Source: Diacronema lutheri (lineage: Eukaryota > Haptophyta > Pavlovophyceae > Pavlovales > Pavlovaceae). Taken from it: a stretch of 64,000 bases of DNA. The stretch covers positions 434,001 to 498,000 of the forward strand of contig JAGTXO010000016.1 in NCBI GenBank assembly GCA_019448385.1, given 5' to 3'. Below the pieces are notes generated by a model. It searched no databases. It was not told where the DNA came from and saw only the letters and a list, made by a program, of their open reading frames with translations. Shown in pieces: positions 31,652 through 42,427 of the stretch; position 1 is the stretch's first letter, and every line of letters starts with the position of its first letter. The translations under genes were made by a program, and so were the position numbers.

Positions 31652-34600
31652 TCACCGTGCGCCCGCTGCGTTGGGCGCGCGCGGCCAGCGCGCCACGCTC
31701 GTGGCAGGGACGCGAAGGGACGAGTGCACCGCGTCGCCGCTCGTGAGCTGCACGCGCAGCCACCCGCCGCTCGTGCTCGCGCAGAGGACGAGCGCTTCGC
31801 AAAAGTCGGCGCTGCTTGAAGCCGCCCCTCCCACGTGGATGAGGCGCACGATCTCGCCAGCTGCGACCGGCTTGTGCGCGTCCTCGAGCTGCGCCACCCA
31901 GCCGCACGCCTCGCGCAGCCACGCGCACGCCGCGCGCTCGCGCACGTCGTCCGTCACGAGCGCGCGCGTGAATGCCGCGGCGCGCGCGAGGACATCTGCC
32001 AGCACCGGCTCGTCCGCCCACAGCGCAGCGCGCAGGTGCACCCACTTGCTGAGCCAATCGGGGAACAGGACGGCGCCGGCGGCCTCGGCGAGCTGCGCGT
32101 GCCATGGCGGTTGGTCGTCCGTCGGCTCGAGTGCGAACGCGTCAAGCTGCTCAAGCACGTCGTCGTCGTCGACGTCGCTCAGCTCCCCATCGACGTCGTC
32201 GCGCTCCTCGAGCGCGGCGAGCGCCTCGGCGCGCAGCAGGCGCGCGAGCAGGTCGAGCGCTTGCACGCGCGCGCGTACGCGCAACGCCTCAGTGGGCATG
32301 TGCAACTGACCAGCCTCAAAGTCAACGAAGGCGCGTGGCGGGAATGCGGAGTGCAGCGCGTCGAGCGCGCGGCCGCACGCGCCGATCGCGGCCATCGCGA
32401 GGTGCACGTCCGCGCACTCTGCCGCGCTCGACCTGTGCTGCACCTCGACGCAAATTCCGCACGCGCGCGAGTCGGCCGCGCCGGCCGCGCCGCCGACGAT
32501 GGCGACGAGCGGGCGGAAGCGGTCGACGCCCTTGTCGAGCGCGAGCACGGGTCGTAACTCCTTCTCCGCGCGGCGCACCTCAGCGCGCGCACGGCTCAAG
32601 CAATCGTCCGCGATCGGCGCTCGCGGCGCGGGCGTGCAGAATTTGCCGTGCACGCGTGCGTGGCCCGTGCGGCAGTGCGGCGAGCAGTACACGGCGCGTA
32701 GGCAGATGGGGCACTCGATCGGCAGCATGGCGACGGCGCCGCACCGGAAGCAGAGGCACTGCGCGACGTCGAACAGCGCGTTCTCGTCACCCTCGTCGTC
32801 CACCACCGTCGCCTCCACGTGATCGCCATGCGCGCCACCCGCCCCGACGCGCGAGCCAATCGGTGCGTGCCGGCGCGCGCGTGGCGGCAGCGACAGCGCG
32901 TGCGCATGCGCGCCGCCGCCCTCGGCCTCCGCCGCCTCGGCGACAATCTCCGCCTCCGCCGCGCGTCGCTCGACATCGCGCAGCAGCTCGCGGATCGAGT
33001 CGTGCTCGGCTCGTTTGAGCTCGAGCGCGAGGAGCTTGCGCCTGCGGATCGCCTCGACACGGCTCTCGTGCGCCGAGATCAGCACGGCGAGCCGCTCGGC
33101 AATGGCCTCGTCCGGCTGCAGGTCCGATTCGATCACCGGCGGCGCGGTCGTGCACGGGCAGTTGGATCCGTCGACAACCCCGCCGTACGGACAGGGCGCG
33201 AGGCCGCCCGTCGACGGCAGCACGTCGAGCAACCACGCGCGCGGGTACACGTGCCCGCTGGGCGTGCGGACGGGCTCGTGCAGCAGCGCGCGGCTCAGCG
33301 GGCAAATGAGCCCTTCGCTCTGCGCCTCGGCAAGTAGGCTGCGCGTCTCGCACGCCACGTCATCATCGTTTGACCCGCCATCGCTCGCCCCCCCGTCAGT
33401 TACGCCCGTGACGCCCGTGACGCAAAGAAGTGGCGGCGCGCTGCCGCCGAGCGCGCCGCCGCCGCCGAGCGCGCCGCCACCGTCGCTGGGCGTCGCGCCG
33501 GCGCCCAGCGTCGCGCCGCCGAGCGTGCCCTCCGCGCGCCAGCGCGCCTCCGCTTGCTCGAACGATGTGTCTGGTGCCTCAGTCTGCGCCAACGCTCGAA
33601 CGCGCGCGAAAAAGGCGCGTGGGTCGCGCAGGTACTCGCACGCGAGGGCCTGGTCCATGGGCGAACCCACGTCGGGCGCGCAGAGCAGGGAGAGCACGCC
33701 GAGGACCACGGACAGCAGCTGCGGCCGTGCGCACGCGCGTAAGGGGCGCCGCGCGAGCCGACGTGGGGGGGGGGGGGGGGGTGGGTGTGTGGACGGTTTG
33801 TGAGGAGGGAGGTTGTGTGGAGGGTGGTTGTGTGGAGGAGGGTGTGTGTGGAGGGGGGTTGTGTGGAGGGAGGTTGTGTGGACGCGGCGCGCGGTGCGGG
33901 CGCACGCAACGGCGCGCGGCGCGTCGGCGCGCGGCGGGTCGCACCTCCGTGTCCGCAGACCAGGCGGTGCCAAGCAGGAAGAGGCACACGCGCCCGGACG
34001 ACGGCTCGACGTTCACGTGCCGCACGCGCGTGCGGAAGTAGAGATCGGGCGGCTCCTGCGGGAAGGCGTCGGGAAAGCGGAAAAAGGCTTCGAGGATCCG
34101 ACCGGCGTACGGCGAGCCGCCTGGCCCGCAAAGCAGCACGCGCCAAAAGCGAATGTCGGCCTCGGGCACGTACACGCGCGCCAGGGCCGTGTCGAGCGAC
34201 GCGAGCAAGGCACTGAGAGACCGGATGATTGCCATGCGCTGCCGGTTTAAAAGCCGCGCCGGCGGCCGCGCGCGCGCCGTCGGCTGCGTCGCGCCGTGCG
34301 CGGCGCTGGCGGGCGCGAGAGGCCGGATGTGTTCGGCCAGGAGCTCGGCCTGCGAGCCCTGCTTGTCGGCAAACGCGACGACGAAACGGGCGCCGCCCGC
34401 GCGTGCAATCTGCGGGCGGGGGCGTGCGATGGGGATGGGGGGCGCGCGCGCGCACAGTGCGGCGCGGCGCGGCGCGGCGCCGGCACGCAGACATGGCACA
34501 AGGGCAATCCAGGCGCGTGAGTGCGTGCGTGCGACGTGCGCCACGCGCGCATCCCCTGACCTCGACACGAGCAAAAACAAAAACAAAAAAAAGGAAAATA

Positions 34601-35105
34601 AAAGAAGGGCAGGCGACGTGGAAGTGGCGCGGGCGACGGCGCGTGCGCTCGGCTGCAGGCAGCGAGCGGCCGTGCAACGGCCAGCACGCGTCGCGCACCT
34701 TCGCCCTGATCTGCGCCCTGTGCCAGATGGGCTGCTCGTCGCGTGGCCACAGCGCGAGAACCTTCTGACCGACGCCCAAAGGCGGAGGCGCAGCGGGTGG
34801 CCGCGCGGCGCGCGCGCCAGCCGCCGCGCTCGGCGCGGCGACGTCGGCGGCGCCGCTGCCGGACGGCGGCGCGCGCGGCGGCTGCGACGGCTGCAGCGGC
34901 GGCGCGAGCACCGCGTCCGGCGACGTGGCCGCCTCCATGCCGCTCGTCATCACGAGGCGAAGTTCGTCGGGAACGCCGGCGGCGGGCACAGCGCACGCGC
35001 CGGCGCCGCTCGCCGCCGCGGCCTCTGCCGCCGCGCGCAGCGTGTTCTTCAGATGCATGAATGCGCCGCGGTTCTGTGGGACGGGCGGCAGCGTGTCACC
35101 CATCC

Positions 35106-35144
<39 letters not shown>

Positions 35145-37046
35145 ACCGCGCGGCCGTGCCGCGCGCCGAGACGCACACCATCGTCTCCCGATCGAAGAGG
35201 GTCACGGATTCCGCAAAGTCCGACGGGCGGAAGCGCGCGCCGCCCGTCAGCTCGGAGACTGCATCGAGGTCGTACCCGAGGTTGCCAATGACGATGGAGT
35301 CGAGGATGATGCCGCGCGCGCGCAGCGTGCGCACGAGCTCGAGGGGACGCGTCAAGCTGTGCGTGTCCTCGCCGTCGGTGAGCGCGACAATGCGCAGCAG
35401 CGGCCGGCGCGCGCCGCCCGCGCCCTGCGCGGCAAACTGCTCGAGCAGCTCGGCGGCGTGCGCGACCGCGTCCCAGAGCGCCGTCCGCCCGTCCGCGACC
35501 AGCCCGCCCAAATTGGCGCGAAAGCGGCCGAGCGTCGGCGTGATCGGGCAGACCGTTTCGACGGCTTCTGAGAAGGTGACGAGGCCAAAGGCCGCGGGCA
35601 CGTTGAGCGCCATCACGCGGGAGCTGATGGCGTCGAACATGGCGGTGACGGCGTTCAAACGCACCTCGCCGCCGCTGCCGCCACCGCCGCCGCCGCCGCC
35701 GCCGCGCCCTCCGCCATGCCGGCCGCCGCGCCGGCCCCTGCCGCCGGGCTGCACGCCGCCGTCCCGCGCCACCGACGCGCCCGCCATGCTCGCTTTCGCC
35801 GCTTTCGCGGACGCGACCGCGCGGCTATCCGGGCAGATGACCGCGCTGCCACCGCGCATGCCCGCCAATGGCAGCGGCGAGCCACCGCCATGCGCCATCA
35901 GCACGTCCCGCGCAGCCTGTACGGACGGCAGCTCAAGCACGCCGTGTCCGGCGAAGAGTCCGGCGCCGCGCGCGCTGTCAGCACGCGTCACGTCGGGCCG
36001 GAACGTGCAACTTATCCCGAGCGCGGCGGAGAGGCTGCGACCGAGCGCGGCGCCGGTCGACGCCACGTCGCTCGGCACGCCGGGCACCGTGTACGGCAGC
36101 GAGCGCACGAAGAGCCTGACGCTGCCGTACGTACTCGCGAGCGTGGCGAGGGACGTGGCGTCGACCGCGTCAGCGCGCGGTGAGAAGGGCGGCGGGACGA
36201 AGGCGCGGCGCGCCATCGACTCGGAGCGATCGAGCACGACGACCGTCACCTCACGCACGTCTGCCGCGCGCCGCGTCGGCCCGTAGCACGCGCCCGTCCG
36301 TGCGGTGAAGTCATCAAGATGCTGCGCCAACTCATCTGCGTCAGCGCTCACAGCGAGGCCAAGCGCGGGAAGGTAGACGGCGATGCCAAACTCGGCACCG
36401 CCGCCCTTGACGGCCTCGCCGCGCGCCGTGGCCGCAGCCTGCGCCGCAGGCGTCGACGAGGCGAGCCCAACGCCGAGCTGGCCCGAGCAGCTGCCGCCGG
36501 CGGCATGGTGGACGGCAGGGCCGGCACACCACACAACGAGCGCAGGCCGCGCACGCCCCGCGTCCTTGAATGCGAGCGGCGGTACGACGCGCAGGTATGG
36601 CAGCAGCGGGCTACCGGCGTCCAGCAGCGCCTGCCACGAGCGCGCAACCAGCGGCGGCTCGTCTGGGCCGCCATCGCGCCAGCGCAGCTGCGTGCGCGCG
36701 CGCGGCTTGAGCGCAAGCGCGACCATGTCGCCGGCCGGCGCGCGCGCGACGAGCCTGCGAAGGACGAGGTCGGGCACGATGCGCAGACCCGACGCGCGCA
36801 GCAACTCCTCGCCCTCGCCCTCGCCCTCGTCCGATCCGCCACATGCCGCGCCACGCACGAGCTCGTCGGCGCCCGCGCACGCCGCGTCAAAGCGCGCGCG
36901 CGCGAGCACGGCGTCGCGCGAGTACACGTGGGCGGAGAGCGCGCCGCCTTCGGCAACCATGCGCACGGGGTCGCGCAGCCGCGTGCCCATGAACGGCCGA
37001 AACTTGGAGCAGTCGGCGAGAGAGACAGGCGCGAACACCTTGCCGC

Positions 37047-37077
<31 letters not shown>

Positions 37078-38223
37078 GCCACCGTCGCCGTCGAGCGCGC
37101 GCGCGCGCAGGCCGAGTGCGACGAGCGCCGTGATCAGCGCGGGCGCGGCGGCGCAGAGCGGCCCAGCCGAGGGCGCGCCAGGCAGTGCGCTGAGCAGCGC
37201 GCGCACGCCGAGCGCGAGCGCGGCTTGCTGCGCGTGTGAGAGCGTGCGGCCATCGTGTAACAGCTCATGCAGCGCGCGGCAGAGCGGCGGCCAGCGGCCA
37301 CACCGCCACGCGCCTGCGATGAGCGCCGCCTTCTCCTCCGGCGACGACCGCCCTTTAAAAGTGTACAGGACCGCGCACAGCGTTGCGAGCGATGCGACCG
37401 TCTCCGCCACTTCGCCCTCGGCCGAAACGAAGCCCGTAACGGCATTTCGCGCGCGTGCCGCGGCGGCGGTGCTGTCGCACCCGGACACGCCGACCGTGCC
37501 GGCCGAGCTCGCCGCGCGCGCGCCGGCGGCCGACAGCGCGCGCGCCTCGCGCTCGCACAGCGCGGCCGCGCCAAAACCATTGTCCGGAAGCAGCCGGAAC
37601 GAGTCGTCGTGCGAGACCGGCCTCGCGAGGACGCGCGCGACGCCGGCGGTCCGGGGCGGGTCGGCGAGTGGCCGGACGAGCAGCACGGCGCACACGAGCT
37701 CGGACGAGCGAAACCCCAGGGCAACGAGCGTCGCCGACTCGTGCGCGACGTTGCCGACAATCGCCTTCGCCGTCGCCGTCGCCGGCCGGTCGGCCGCATC
37801 GCCGGCGTCGGCGGCGTCGTCCGGCATGTCGAGCGGGCTGCCAGTCCATGAGTCGTAAAGCACAAGGCGCGTCGCACACTCACGCGGCAGCAGCCCGACG
37901 CACTCGCCAATCAGAGCGCGCACGTCAGCGAGAGTCCGGCGCGCCGGATTGTGCAAGAGCACTTCGCCGCTGAGTGGCATGGCGGAAGCGGCGGAGAGGA
38001 GGCGGAAGCGCAACGTGAGCTCGACGGGCGCGCGCTCGGCCCTCGGCCGCGCGTAGAGCTCCAGCGCGTGCGGCACCACGCCCGCGCCGACGCCAACGTG
38101 TGTGCCGGCGCCCGGGCCGTGTGTGCGCCCGACCGGCGGCAGCACCGGCGCGCCGTCCGCCCGGACGAGCGGCGGCGCGCCGTTGGCCGGCGGGCGCGCC
38201 GGCGGCCGTCGCTCGGCCTCGGG
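31652..38223 (-). CDS. Multidomain VWA / Tudor-like / ubiquitin-conjugating E2 / U-box / MYND protein
   Basis: Exons 38223-34699, 34409-33945 and 33718-31652 join in phase 0 (2,019 codons). A beta-grasp-like start (VELTLRFRLL ... VLLHNPARRTLADVRALIGE) is followed by a long middle region, then a VWA domain (VTVVVLDRSESMA, GRTALWDAVAHAAEL, RIVALTDGEDTHS). A Tudor-like fold spans VGQKVLALWPRDEQPIWHRA and ARFVVAFADKQGSQAELLAE. The E2 fold has RFWRVLLCGPGGSPYAGRIL, FPQEPPDLYF and the active-site Cys in EPSSGRVCLFLLG, with HVN replacing HPN. A U-box follows (GLICPLSRALLHEPVRTPSG), then a MYND-like zinc finger (CFRCG, CPICLRAVYCSPHC, HGKFC). E2 and E3 modules in one chain suggest self-contained ubiquitin ligation. 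No ATG precedes the beta-grasp part, so an upstream exon is needed; the SAM/CCCH/NYN frame is the natural candidate. Confidence 0.75.
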
Positions 38224-39491
38224 CTACGCTTGGGCGCGGAGGGCGCCGATGGTTCCCGGTCCGGGACGAAACCGCCGTTCGGATCGAATATGTAATGGAC
38301 GTGGAGCGTTACCGACGCCGCGTCCAAAAAGGCGATCGACGCGTCGTCGAGGCGCGACGTGGCCGCGTCGCGGTGCCCGCGGTAGCAGTCGTTGTCGACA
38401 AATTGGCAGCCATGCTGCTTCGCGATCCGGATCGTGAAGATGTCGTCGGTGTCGCGCACGCCGACGCGCGGCGGCGCGGAGAGCATGCGGTCCGCGTACG
38501 CAAAGTGCGCGGGCTGCGGGTTGCGCCGGAGCGTGTGCGGCGAAATCACGCCGCACACGCCCTGCCGGCCGACACGCTGCTCGTAGTAGGCGAACGCTGC
38601 CCCGACCTGCGCCCACGAGAACCCGAGCGCCGATCCAGACGCCTGCCCAAAGTGGCCAATGTTGGCCACGTTGAGGCACACGCGGATGGGCGCGGTAATG
38701 CTGCCGCTGCCGCCGCCCTGGCCCGGCGGCGCAGCGGGGCTCACGCAGACCGCGTTGCCGCACGCGCTGACGGGTGCGGCTGCGGCGACAGCGGCCGCGC
38801 CGCACGCGCCGGCGGGCGCCGCGCGCGCCGCGGTGCTTGCGCGCGCGCCCAGCTCAGCGCTGTGGGCCAGGAGCGGGCAGGGCTCCGAGAGTCGCCCGGG
38901 CGCCTCACAGGCAAAAGCGGGCGGCGCGCCGCCGCCTGGGCCGTCACCTACACAGCCGCCGCCGCAGCCGCCAGTATGCTCGGCGTGTGGCGGCGTGGGG
39001 GGCGCGGCACAATACGGCGCGTGCGCGAGCTCCCCGTCGCCATGCGCAAACTTGCAGTCCGCGCCAAAGACGCAGCGTCCCTTTGCGACCCACGACTGGC
39101 AGAGCTGCGTCTTGTAGCGCGCGCGGTCGAGCCGTACGGCGATGGCCGCCGCCTCGGCAGCCGCCGCCTCGGCAGCTGCTGCCGCGGCTGATGCCTCGTC
39201 TGCCTCCACCGTATCACCCGCCATTGGCGCGCTGGACGCGCGCTCGTCGAGGCCGCGCGCGGGCGTGCCGTCCGGACGCAACTCGTTGACGAGCGTCCGC
39301 CACCGGTTGCGCATCGGCCGGGTCACGAGGAGGACTTCGACTTCGGCGAGCGCGTCGGGCTCCTCGCCGAGCTCGAGCACGTCGTGCGGCTCACGCACGC
39401 CGACCTGCTCGAGCTTGTGCAGGAGGTGCGAGAGCCGGCCTCCCGCGAGCCATTCGGCGAGCTCGCGGCGCGACATGGACGCCCCACTCAT
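38224..39491 (-). CDS. SAM / CCCH zinc finger / NYN (Regnase-like) ribonuclease frame
   Basis: Starts at ATG 39491 (alternative 39476). Residues 1-70 resemble a SAM domain (SRRELAEWLAGGRLSHLLHK). Residues about 125-155 hold a CCCH finger, RYKTQLCQSWVAKGRCVFGA then CKFAHGD. After a Gly/Ala linker comes an NYN ribonuclease fold like Zc3h12a/Regnase: IRVCLNVANIGHFGQ, AYYEQRVGRQGVCGVISP, VRDTDDIFTIRIAKQHG and FVDNDCYRGHRD, with the acidic residues of the active site. The first Asp of the usual D-G-N motif is replaced (CLNVAN). At 38312-38224 the sequence can be read as coding to HYIFDPNGGFVPDREP, or removed as an 89-base phase-0 GT-AG intron leading into the VWA/E2 frame. Whether this is one gene or two is open. 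Confidence 0.7.
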
Positions 39492-39673
39492 CCACAGCGT
39501 GGCTGCGGCCACCGTACCCCGTCCGACCCGGTCAATTGAAATACGGTTCGGAGGGGAGAGCGTGCACAGTGTGTCACTGCCGCGTCGACCGCCCGTCCTC
39601 AGAGGCAGGGGTCCGATGGCAGGAAGACGAGCCGCCAGAAGGGACGTAAGATGGCAATGAGCGTGTCGCGCGC

Positions 39674-40500
39674 TTACGCGCATAGCTCGAGGCGGACGGC
39701 CCCAATCTCGCCAAGCGGCGCATCCGACACAAGGCCAGCGGCCTCGCGCCCGCCGTCGCGCGCCGCCGCGACGCGCGCGCGTCGCGCCGCCGCACGCCCC
39801 GCACGCGTGCCGCCAGTTGCGCGATGGTGGCGCGACCGCGCGCGCCCGGTGTGTGCGCCGCGGCGCAGCTGCCACCCGCGCCACGCGACGGCGCAGGCGA
39901 GAGCGCGCGCGTGCACGCGTCGCCCGGGTCGCGCATGGCGCGCCCGCCATTGGCAGAGCGGATGCAGGCGCGGTGCCGCGGCGAGGTGGCGGCGCAGGCG
40001 GCAGCGCAGGCGGAGGCGGGTGGTAACAGGCTGTGTGCGGCGAGGAACGCGTCGCGAGGAGGGAGGCAACCCGCGGAGGGGGGGGGGGGGGGGGGGGTGG
40101 TGTTGAGGAAGGCGTTTGGCGGCAGGCCAAGGGCACAGACCGCAGGCGCGCGCGGGGCGGAGAAGAGGCGCGACTGCCCCGCGCGAGAGCAGCGCCGTAC
40201 CGTCCGCAAAGCGCAGGCAGCACCGCCGCCGCCTCAGGAGCCGCCTCGGCCGCGCGCAACGACGCGTCCAGCGAGCGCGTCGATTGCGCGAGCGCGCGCT
40301 CGTGAGCAGCCGATGTGAAATCGGTGCCGTCGCCCATCGCGCTCTCACGCGAGCCGCCGATGCGCTCAGCGGAGCCTGCGCGCCGCCATGTCCTGTCGGA
40401 GCGTAAGCTCCGCCTCGTCAAAGCCGAACTGCCGGATGGTCGAGAGCTTGCGGTCGAGCTTCAACTCGAGCACGGTGCGGTACGTCTCGAGATCCATCAT
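39674..40500 (-). CDS. Small unrecognised multi-exon gene
   Basis: First exon starts with two tandem ATGs (40500, 40497) and reads MMDLETYRTVLELKLDRKL then STIRQFGFDEAELTLRQDMA, a clear non-repetitive helical segment ending near 40385. A second coding piece, about 40330-40190, contains GDGTDFTSAAHERALAQSTR and ends at a GT donor in CGGACG|GTACGG. A last piece ends at 39674 with LVSDAPLGEIGAVRLELCA and a TAA. The joins between them are not resolved (the first probably uses a GC donor), so the coordinates are an envelope. No family recognised. A poly-C/G tract lies in the second intron. Confidence 0.5.
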
Positions 40501-40553
40501 ACGCGCCCCGTCACGCGGCGCGCCCTCCTATTGATGCTTCCGCCCGTGAGATG

Positions 40554-40688
40554 CCTTGCCGTTGCGGCCGTCCCCGCTGCCGGCGTGCACGGGGTCGACG
40601 CCCTGATGACTTCGGCCCGACGTTGCGTGCACCCTTTCGCTCGCTCCGTTCGTCACGCCTCGGCCCCGTGCACGCCCCTCCTGCTGAC
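40554..40688 (-). repeat. Dispersed repeat, copy A (135 bp)
   Basis: On the minus strand this reads gtcagcaggaggggcgtgca and continues to ggcaagg. It matches 55519-55650 (plus strand) at about 90% identity with one 3-base indel; differences are mostly transitions. It ends 53 bases before the start codon of the small gene at 40500, in that gene's orientation, and lies between that gene and the RPA49 stop. Confidence 0.92.
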
Positions 40689-40722
40689 ACGTCCTTGGTC
40701 ATTCTGACCCCGTGCGCGAGCC

Positions 40723-41377
40723 TCAACGGCCGGCGCGCTGCACCTTAGCCTTGATCGCCGGGAACGTGAGCGGCATCCTCAGCTCGGCGTACCTCGCGCC
40801 CGCCACCTGCGTGCCGGCCGGCGCATGCAACGGGCACGTCGCGCCGACCGTGCAGCCGAGCTCGCGCAAATAGAGCGTCACCTTCGTGCGGGGCAGCTTG
40901 AGCGCCTCCGCGGCGGCGTCAACGCGCAGCGCGTTGCGCGACATTCGGAGCAGCAGCGCGAGCGCGTGGCACGCGAGCCGGTCGGCGCACGCGTCGGTCC
41001 GGCGGTGGGACGAGCGACCGTCCTCGTCGTGCACGCGCTCGGTGAAGCGCGCGAGCAAGTGCGTCCAGACGCGCTCGGGAATGCGCGCCTGCACAGCCAG
41101 CGGGTGCGGCCCGCCCTCCTCGCCGCCGCCACCGCCGCCCGCGCCGCCGCCGCCGCCGCCGTCGGCGCCGTCGGCGCCGCGCCGCCGGTGCGGCGGGCGA
41201 ATGGACGGCGGGAGGGAAGCAAATGCGATGAGGTGGCGCACGAAGAGGAGAGCGCGGAGCTCGGCAACGAGGCGCGGCGGCGCTGGCGCGTCGGTGCGCG
41301 CCTCGTCGCGCGCGCGGCGCAGCGTGCCCATTTCGACTGCACCGGCGTGCGCCATGACGCGCGCCTCAACGGGCGGC

Positions 41378-41414
<37 letters not shown>

Positions 41415-42291
41415 CGGCGGCGCACGCGCCGGCGAGCTCGGCGTCGGTGCCGACGGCGCGCACATGCGCGAGCAGCTCGCCATGTGGCAGCTCCGCCCAG
41501 AGCGCAGGTGGGGCAATGGCGTCGAGGGGATACGACTCAATCGGGTCATCCGCGCCGAGCGCGTGTGGTGGCAGGTGCGGGCGCTCGAGCGGCGCGGCGG
41601 CGGCGGCGGCCGCGTCGGCCTCGAGGCTGGCAGCCTGCCCCGCGCCCGCGAGCAGCAGGTCGGCCTCGAGCGCGCCGCGCTCGGCCATGCGGTCGACGTC
41701 GACGACGCGCAGGGCCTCCGCCTTTTGCTTCTTGCGCGCCTTCTTCGATCCGAACTCCTCGACGAGCTCGCGCTTGCGCAGCGGCGCGGACGGCGTGCCC
41801 ATCGCGCCGGCCGCGCCACCGCCGGGCGCGTCAAGCGCGACCGCCGAGCCGTCCACGTCCGAGCCGCTCGGTCGCGCCTTGACGCGCGGCTCGAGGCCGC
41901 ACTGCCAGCCGAGCTGCAGCAGCTGCAGCTCGCCCGTCGACCGGTTGTACGCGCCGACGAGCAGCCTGCGAGAGCGCGCGAGACGCGTTCCGGATTGACG
42001 CCTGGACGAACGGCGCGCGGCGCGCGGCGCGTGATGCGCAACGCACCTGGACCCGGCGGCGGCGGACGGCTTGGCGAGGTCGCCCTCGAACGTGACGCGC
42101 GGCGTGTCGGCAACGATGCGGCCGTGCGGCCTGTCGTCGTTGGCCGGCGAAGCCGCAAACTCGAGCCCGGCCGCGGCGTGCTCGCTCGGCGCGCCGGAGA
42201 TGAACGTGGCTGCGGCGGCCGCCGCGGTCAGCGCGCGGTGACGATCAGGCGCGCGTCGCGAGGGCGGGCGGCGGGCGCTCGCGGAAGGCAT
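40723..42291 (-). CDS. RPA49: RNA polymerase I subunit RPA49
   Basis: Polymerase I-specific subunit (POLR1E) that forms the RPA49/34.5 TFIIF-like module for rRNA transcription. Exons 42291-42047 and 41965-40723 join in phase 2 over an 81-base intron to give 495 residues. The N-terminal dimerisation region ends in TPRVTFEGDLAKPS, and the join gives RLLVGAYNRSTGELQLLQL. The linker has KRELVEEFGSKKARKKQKAE, the best-conserved RPA49 block. The C-terminal winged-helix part includes HALALLLRMSRNALRVDAAA and KVTLYLRELGCTVG. Gly/Ala runs interrupt the middle. The start is 136 bases from the divergent gene at 42428. Confidence 0.88.
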
Positions 42292-42427
42292 GAAGGGGGC
42301 AGCGCGTAGGAGGGCGGCGCACCCAAGACCGCGTCGTCCGCCTTGGCCGCGTTGATCGTGAACGCGGACACGCCTCTCATCCAGGCCACGCGGTCCGCGG
42401 CTTCGGTCGCGTTTTGGTGGGAGAACG

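Noticed and set aside
33795-33885. Telomere-like ggaggttgtgtgg repeats
   Set aside because: A few imperfect copies inside an intron of the E2 gene; not a telomere motif of any known group.
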